A stretch of 9,151 nucleotides of DNA from an uncultured Oscillospiraceae bacterium (GTDB taxonomy: Bacteria > Bacillota > Clostridia > Oscillospirales > Acutalibacteraceae): NCBI GenBank assembly GCA_900540295.1, contig UQFM01000071.1, positions 1-9,151 of the forward strand, read 5' to 3'. The stretch's first letter is position 1. Each line of letters opens with the position of its first letter. Under the pieces are notes generated by a model. The model did not search any database. It saw only the letters and a program-made list of their open reading frames with translations, and had not been told where the DNA came from. A program made the position numbers and the translations under genes. Below, piece after piece: positions 6,497-9,151 of the stretch.

Positions 6497-6598
6497 TTTC
6501 GCGGAACTATTGCATTTTTTACCGCAATGTGGTAGGCTATTTTCAGAAGAACAGCAGAATAAGAAGTCTGTTTTTACACAATAAGGAGAATATGGAAA

Positions 6599-7840
6599 AT
6601 GAGTATCATCAAGGATGTCTCTCTGCACGCTTCGGGCGAGCAGAAAATTCAATGGGTAAAAAGCTACATGCCGCTTTTGTCGGGATTGGAATCGGAATTT
6701 CGCGAAGAACTCCCTTTTAAAGGCTTGCGTGTGGCGCTTTCGGTACATTTGGAGGCCAAAACCGCTTACCTCTGCCGCGTGTTGCAGGCGGGCGGCGCGG
6801 AAATGTATGTAACGGGCAGTAATCCGCTTTCGACACAGGATGATATTGCCGCCGCACTTGTACACGGCGGTATGGAAGTGTTTGCCGTACACGGCGCGAC
6901 CGCTGAAGAATACCACGCACACTTAAAAGCGGTTATGGAACACCGCCCCAATATTATTATAGATGACGGCGGCGACCTCGTGAATCTGATTCATAACGAA
7001 TATCGGAAATTTCTGCCTGAGGTGCTCGGCGGCTGTGAGGAAACCACCACAGGGATTATCCGTCTGCAGGCAATGGCAAGTGATAACGCTTTACAGTTCC
7101 CGATGATGGCGGTCAACAACGCAAAATGCAAATATCTGTTTGACAACCGCTACGGCACGGGGCAGTCGGTTTGGGACGGCATTAACCGCACTACAAATTT
7201 GATTGTCGCAGGCAAAACCGTGGTGGTGGCAGGCTACGGCTGGTGCGGCAAAGGCGTTGCCATGCGCGCAAAAGGCCTCGGTGCGAAAGTCATTGTAACC
7301 GAGGTTGACGCGGTAAAGGCGATGGAAGCCGTGATGGACGGCTTTACCGTTCTGCCGATGGCCGAAGCCGCCGAAACAGGTGATTTCTTTGTGACGGTAA
7401 CGGGATGTAAAGATGTGATTACCGAACAGGCGATGCGCCGTATGAAAGACGGTGCGATTCTCTGTAACGCGGGGCATTTTAATGTGGAAATCAATATCGG
7501 CGATTTGGAAAAGCTCTCCACAGAGCAGTTTGAAAGCCGAAAAAACATTATGGGTTACCGAATGGCGGACGGCAAGGTGTTGCATTTGATTGCAGAGGGC
7601 AGACTCGTCAATCTTGCCGCAGGCGACGGACACCCTGCCGAAATTATGGATATGAGTTTTGCGATTCAGGCACTTTGTGCGCGGTATATCGCACAGCACC
7701 GCAGTTTAGACAAAGGCGTGCATTTCGTCCCCGAGGAAATTGACCGAGAGGTTGCCCGCAGGAAATTGCTTGCATGGGGCGTAAAGGTAGATTCCCTTAC
7801 AGATGCGCAGGAAACCTATTTGCACAGTTGGAATGTGTAA
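6599..7840 (+). CDS. ahcY: Adenosylhomocysteinase (S-adenosylhomocysteine hydrolase)
   Basis: Reversibly splits S-adenosylhomocysteine into adenosine and homocysteine in the cytosol, with a bound nicotinamide cofactor. This clears the product inhibitor of methyltransferases and returns homocysteine to the methyl cycle. Motifs: SVHLEAKTAYL at 48-58 with H50, IDDGGD at 121-126, EETTTG at 147-152, K178 and D182-N183 in KYLFDNRYGTGQS, the Rossmann loop GYGWCGKG at 212-219, and NAGHFNVEI at 290-298 with H293. At 413 residues it closely follows the Thermotoga maritima type and ends in YLHSW rather than the Lys/Tyr-containing tail of the long eukaryotic and proteobacterial enzymes. The ATG at 6599 is chosen over the out-of-frame ATG at 6592 because AAGGAG at 6583-6588 is 10 bases away. 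It is divergent from the lipoprotein gene, convergent with the rRNA methyltransferase, and followed by a terminator-like repeat hairpin. Confidence 0.97.
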   Translation: MSIIKDVSLHASGEQKIQWVKSYMPLLSGLESEFREELPFKGLRVALSVHLEAKTAYLCRVLQAGGAEMYVTGSNPLSTQDDIAAALVHGGMEVFAVHGATAEEYHAHLKAVMEHRPNIIIDDGGDLVNLIHNEYRKFLPEVLGGCEETTTGIIRLQAMASDNALQFPMMAVNNAKCKYLFDNRYGTGQSVWDGINRTTNLIVAGKTVVVAGYGWCGKGVAMRAKGLGAKVIVTEVDAVKAMEAVMDGFTVLPMAEAAETGDFFVTVTGCKDVITEQAMRRMKDGAILCNAGHFNVEINIGDLEKLSTEQFESRKNIMGYRMADGKVLHLIAEGRLVNLAAGDGHPAEIMDMSFAIQALCARYIAQHRSLDKGVHFVPEEIDREVARRKLLAWGVKVDSLTDAQETYLHSWNV

Positions 7841-7851
7841 AACCGCAGCCC

Positions 7852-7906
7852 GTAAGGACAGCCCTTGCGGCTGTCCGTTTTCGGGCGCTTCGTGAAGCGC
7901 CCCTAC
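7852..7906. repeat. 55-bp head-to-head hairpin pair (REPIN-like)
   Basis: Left unit 7852-7877: foot GTAAGG (one change from GTAGGG), core ACAGCC-CTTGC-GGCTGT, then CCG. Right unit 7882-7906 on the minus strand: GTAGGG, core GCGCTTC-AC-GAAGCGC, then CCG. Only four bases separate them, against the longer linker in the 72-bp pairs. Confidence 0.8.
7856..7880 (+). terminator. Terminator-like hairpin after ahcY, formed by a repeat unit
   Basis: GGACAGCC-CTTGC-GGCTGTCC is a perfect 8-bp stem followed by GTTTTC, 15 bases past the ahcY stop. The T-run is short, so termination may be partial; a stronger hairpin follows at 8050-8096. Confidence 0.55.
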
Positions 7907-7920
7907 ATGGTTCGCAAAAA

Positions 7921-7945
7921 TTTGTCATTCTGAGCGCGTAGGGAC
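7921..7945 (+). repeat. Dispersed GTCATTCTGAGCG repeat, copy 2
   Basis: Identical over 25 bases to 4083-4107 and again joined directly to a GTAGGG hairpin foot, although the hairpin core that follows is a different one. Confidence 0.85.
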
Positions 7946-8009
7946 GGACATCCTTGTCCGTCCGCGAAGTTTCATCTGACTTCGGCGGGCGCGCAATGCA
8001 CGCCCCTAC
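7938..8009. repeat. 72-bp head-to-head hairpin pair (REPIN-like), copy B
   Basis: GTAGGG...CCCTAC, the same 72-bp length as 4164-4235. Left core ACGGACA-TCCT-TGTCCGT replaces the GACGCTGA/TCAGCGTC core of copy A, matching it at only about 5 of 18 positions, yet it is again a perfect palindrome. The right-hand unit is identical to that of copy A. Confidence 0.85.
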
Positions 8010-8027
8010 GGTCTGTACCTTGCCGTT

Positions 8028-8041
8028 GATTTTGCAAAATC
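8028..8041. repeat. Perfect 14-bp palindrome GATTTTGCAAAATC
   Basis: A longer relative of the 4152-4163 palindrome, located 18 bases after the second 72-bp pair and 8 bases before the shared terminator. Role unknown. Confidence 0.5.
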
Positions 8042-8049
8042 CGAACCTT

Positions 8050-8096
8050 ACAACACCGCGCCGCTCCTGATTTGTACAGGAACGGCGCGGTGTTGT
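8050..8096. terminator. Shared terminator hairpin between ahcY and rlmA
   Basis: 20-bp arms (8050-8069 and 8077-8096) with a single mismatch (C8064/A8082) and a 7-base loop. It sits between converging genes that stop at 7840 and 8115. On the plus strand TTGTTTGT follows; the minus-strand side has no clear T-run. The 275 bases between the two genes hold only this hairpin and the repeats listed separately. Confidence 0.8.
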
Positions 8097-8114
8097 TTGT
8101 AAATCCGTCTCAAT

Positions 8115-8927
8115 TTACAATGTTTTCCGATACACTAAAATATGAAATTCCGTTTCGGTTGTCAAATCCGTCAGCGCGGCAAGCCGTGCCTGCTCTTTGC
8201 GTCCCGTCTTATAGTAATACGGTGTCATTAAAAACAGATTCCCGATGTCCTGTGCCGAAACAAGATGCAATTCGTCCGACAAATGCAGGTGTTCTTCCAA
8301 TCGGTATCCCGCACGCACAAACGGCGAGACCTCGTTTGGATACGGCGTATCGTACACCGCCTTTTTCAAACCGTACAAATGGCGTTTCCCCGGAATGACC
8401 TCTAAAAGCACGCCGTCTTTCTTTAACACGCGGGCAAATTCCGCTTCGCTGAAAGGTGAAAAGATTTCTGTCAGCACATCCACGCTTGCATCGGGGGCAG
8501 GAATCCGAAACGCACTCGCCACCGCGAACTGCGCGGACTTACAGCGTTTGGCGGCAAAATTAACCGCGTCTTTGGAAATATCAAAGCCCAAAACATCGGC
8601 GCGCGTACCCAGCGCTTCGCAAATGCCGTCTGTATAATACCCCTCACCGCAGCCGCTGTCCAACAGCACGCCGCCGTCAGGGGTATATTGATTTGCCGTT
8701 TTCGCCACTGCCGCACGCAATTCGGCATATGCGCCTGTTTCCAAAAAGTCACGCCGTGCCGTTACCATGGCTTTGTTGTCGCCGTGCCCTTTTGCGCCCG
8801 AATGATGCGTCAGCAAATGCACATAGCCGCTTTTGGCTTTATCGAAGCTGTGGCGGTTTGGGCATATATAGGCTTTTTCCCGATTTTCTAAAACCCTGCC
8901 GCACACGGGACAGCAAAAGCCATGCAT
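8115..8927 (-). CDS. rlmA: 23S rRNA (guanine-N1)-methyltransferase, RlmA family
   Basis: A SAM-dependent enzyme that methylates N1 of a guanine in hairpin 35 of 23S rRNA, in the peptide exit tunnel. The N-terminal zinc finger has C6, C9, C22 and H26 in the spacing of E. coli RlmA (CPxC...CPxxH). It is followed by SFDKAKSGYVHLL, equivalent to the conserved QFDMAKEGYVNLL of the E. coli protein. The SAM-binding loop is LLDSGCGEGYYT at 88-99. Length (270) and order fit the family throughout. Gram-negative members (RlmA-I) act on G745; Gram-positive ones (RlmA-II, including the tylosin-resistance protein TlrB) act on G748. By lineage G748 is more likely here, but the sequence does not prove it. 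The start ATG has GAGGTGA five bases upstream. A GTAGGG hairpin unit lies about 20 bases before the start, close to the ribosome site. Its SAH product is the substrate of the neighbouring AhcY, though the two are convergent. Confidence 0.92.
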   Translation of the reverse strand: MHGFCCPVCGRVLENREKAYICPNRHSFDKAKSGYVHLLTHHSGAKGHGDNKAMVTARRDFLETGAYAELRAAVAKTANQYTPDGGVLLDSGCGEGYYTDGICEALGTRADVLGFDISKDAVNFAAKRCKSAQFAVASAFRIPAPDASVDVLTEIFSPFSEAEFARVLKKDGVLLEVIPGKRHLYGLKKAVYDTPYPNEVSPFVRAGYRLEEHLHLSDELHLVSAQDIGNLFLMTPYYYKTGRKEQARLAALTDLTTETEFHILVYRKTL

Positions 8928-8947
8928 AAAATCACCTCGGAAATAAA

Positions 8948-8971
8948 GTAGGGGCGCAATGCGCGCCCGCG
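8948..8971 (+). repeat. REP-like hairpin unit C1 in the rlmA leader
   Basis: GTAGGG then GGGCGC-AATGC-GCGCCC (the foot's last Gs take part in the stem) and CCGCG. The rlmA start is at 8927 and its ribosome site at about 8931-8937, so in the mRNA this hairpin would end just upstream of the ribosome site and could influence initiation. Confidence 0.75.
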
Positions 8972-9053
8972 AAAACTTGATAAAATCTTATGAAATGTGT
9001 CATCGGTTGTTCCCTGCACATGTATCAAATTCACTTTGTGCTGTGTGAGCAAA

Positions 9054-9100
9054 CTCCCTCAGTCACGGCTATGCCGTGCCAGCTCCCTCTTAGAGGGAGC
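9054..9100. repeat. Composite hairpin repeat with competing pairings
   Basis: Contains CACGGC-TAT-GCCGTG (9064-9078) and GCTCCCTC-TTA-GAGGGAGC (9082-9100). A second CTCCCTC at 9054-9060 could pair with the same GAGGGAG arm, giving two exclusive folds. I associate this motif with widespread intergenic repeats of gut Firmicutes. TTTTT follows at 9110-9114 on the plus strand, but no plus-strand gene precedes it here. The stretch 8972-9151 otherwise holds no gene that I can see. Confidence 0.65.
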
Positions 9101-9132
9101 GATATAAGGTTTTTAAATTTAAAACTTCGCTC

Positions 9133-9145
9133 CGCTCAGAATGAC
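9133..9145 (-). repeat. Dispersed GTCATTCTGAGCG repeat, copy 3, at contig end
   Basis: Exact inverted copy of the 13-base core found at 4086-4098 and 7924-7936, here continuing into GAGCGAAG rather than into a GTAGGG hairpin. The window ends six bases later, consistent with an assembly break in repeated DNA. Confidence 0.8.
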
Positions 9146-9151
9146 AAGTTT

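Noticed and set aside
6379..6598. SAH or SAM riboswitch upstream of ahcY
   Set aside because: No conserved riboswitch core or multi-helix arrangement was recognised; only promoter-like hexamers and a normal ribosome site are visible.
7091..7699. 202-codon minus-strand open frame opposite ahcY
   Set aside because: Shadow of the strongly conserved AhcY frame; no ribosome site or recognisable domain.
7852..8009. Integron attC cassette sites
   Set aside because: Shape-only hairpins are suggestive, but the GTTRRRY-type ends, cassette genes and an integrase are absent; a REP/REPIN reading fits the GTAG foot better.
9082..9114. Intrinsic terminator for a plus-strand gene
   Set aside because: The hairpin is followed by TTTTT only after a 9-base gap and no plus-strand gene precedes it; it is better read as a dispersed repeat.

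Overview
The window looks like one short contig from a low-to-mid GC Clostridia genome, most likely an uncultured gut member of the Oscillospirales/Ruminococcaceae. This is an inference from several signs: GGAGG-type ribosome sites, a Thermotoga/Clostridia-type S-adenosylhomocysteinase, a lipoprotein whose C-terminal part resembles the clostridial DUF4474 family, a GH13_31-type alpha-glucosidase, and intergenic repeat styles I associate with gut Firmicutes. The first 33 bases are not genomic: they match the Illumina Nextera adapter, including the 19-bp Tn5 mosaic end. The last bases lie inside a dispersed repeat, which may explain the contig break.

Layout. 79-1749 (+) is an oligo-1,6-glucosidase-like GH13 enzyme with a TTG start. 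It converges on a two-gene minus-strand unit: a GPH/MelB-type sugar-cation symporter (4056-2368), coupled by an ATGA overlap to a small membrane protein with an HEYGH zinc motif (2371-1871). A shared hairpin at 1805-1847 ends both. Upstream on the minus strand, after about 280 bp of palindromic repeats, come yfbR (5'-deoxynucleotidase, 5388-4804) and an ATGA-coupled GNAT acetyltransferase (4807-4361). Next is a DUF4474-like lipoprotein (6378-5461), with its own sigma-A promoter and its own terminator. A divergent intergenic region separates the lipoprotein from ahcY (6599-7840, +). ahcY converges on an rlmA-type 23S rRNA methyltransferase (8927-8115, -) across repeats and a strong shared hairpin.

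How the genes relate. The symporter could import an alpha-glucoside that the GH13 enzyme hydrolyses, but the two are convergent, so this rests on proximity only. ahcY removes the S-adenosylhomocysteine made by methyltransferases such as RlmA; yfbR acts in deoxynucleotide salvage. Most of the genes are housekeeping or metabolic.

The most unusual content is in the intergenic DNA. About ten short hairpin units share a GTAGGG foot and a CCG end, but their stems differ in sequence while staying self-complementary. Some sit head-to-head as REPIN-like pairs, including two pairs of exactly 72 bp. One unit supplies the stop codon of the GNAT gene, and another forms a terminator-like hairpin after ahcY.
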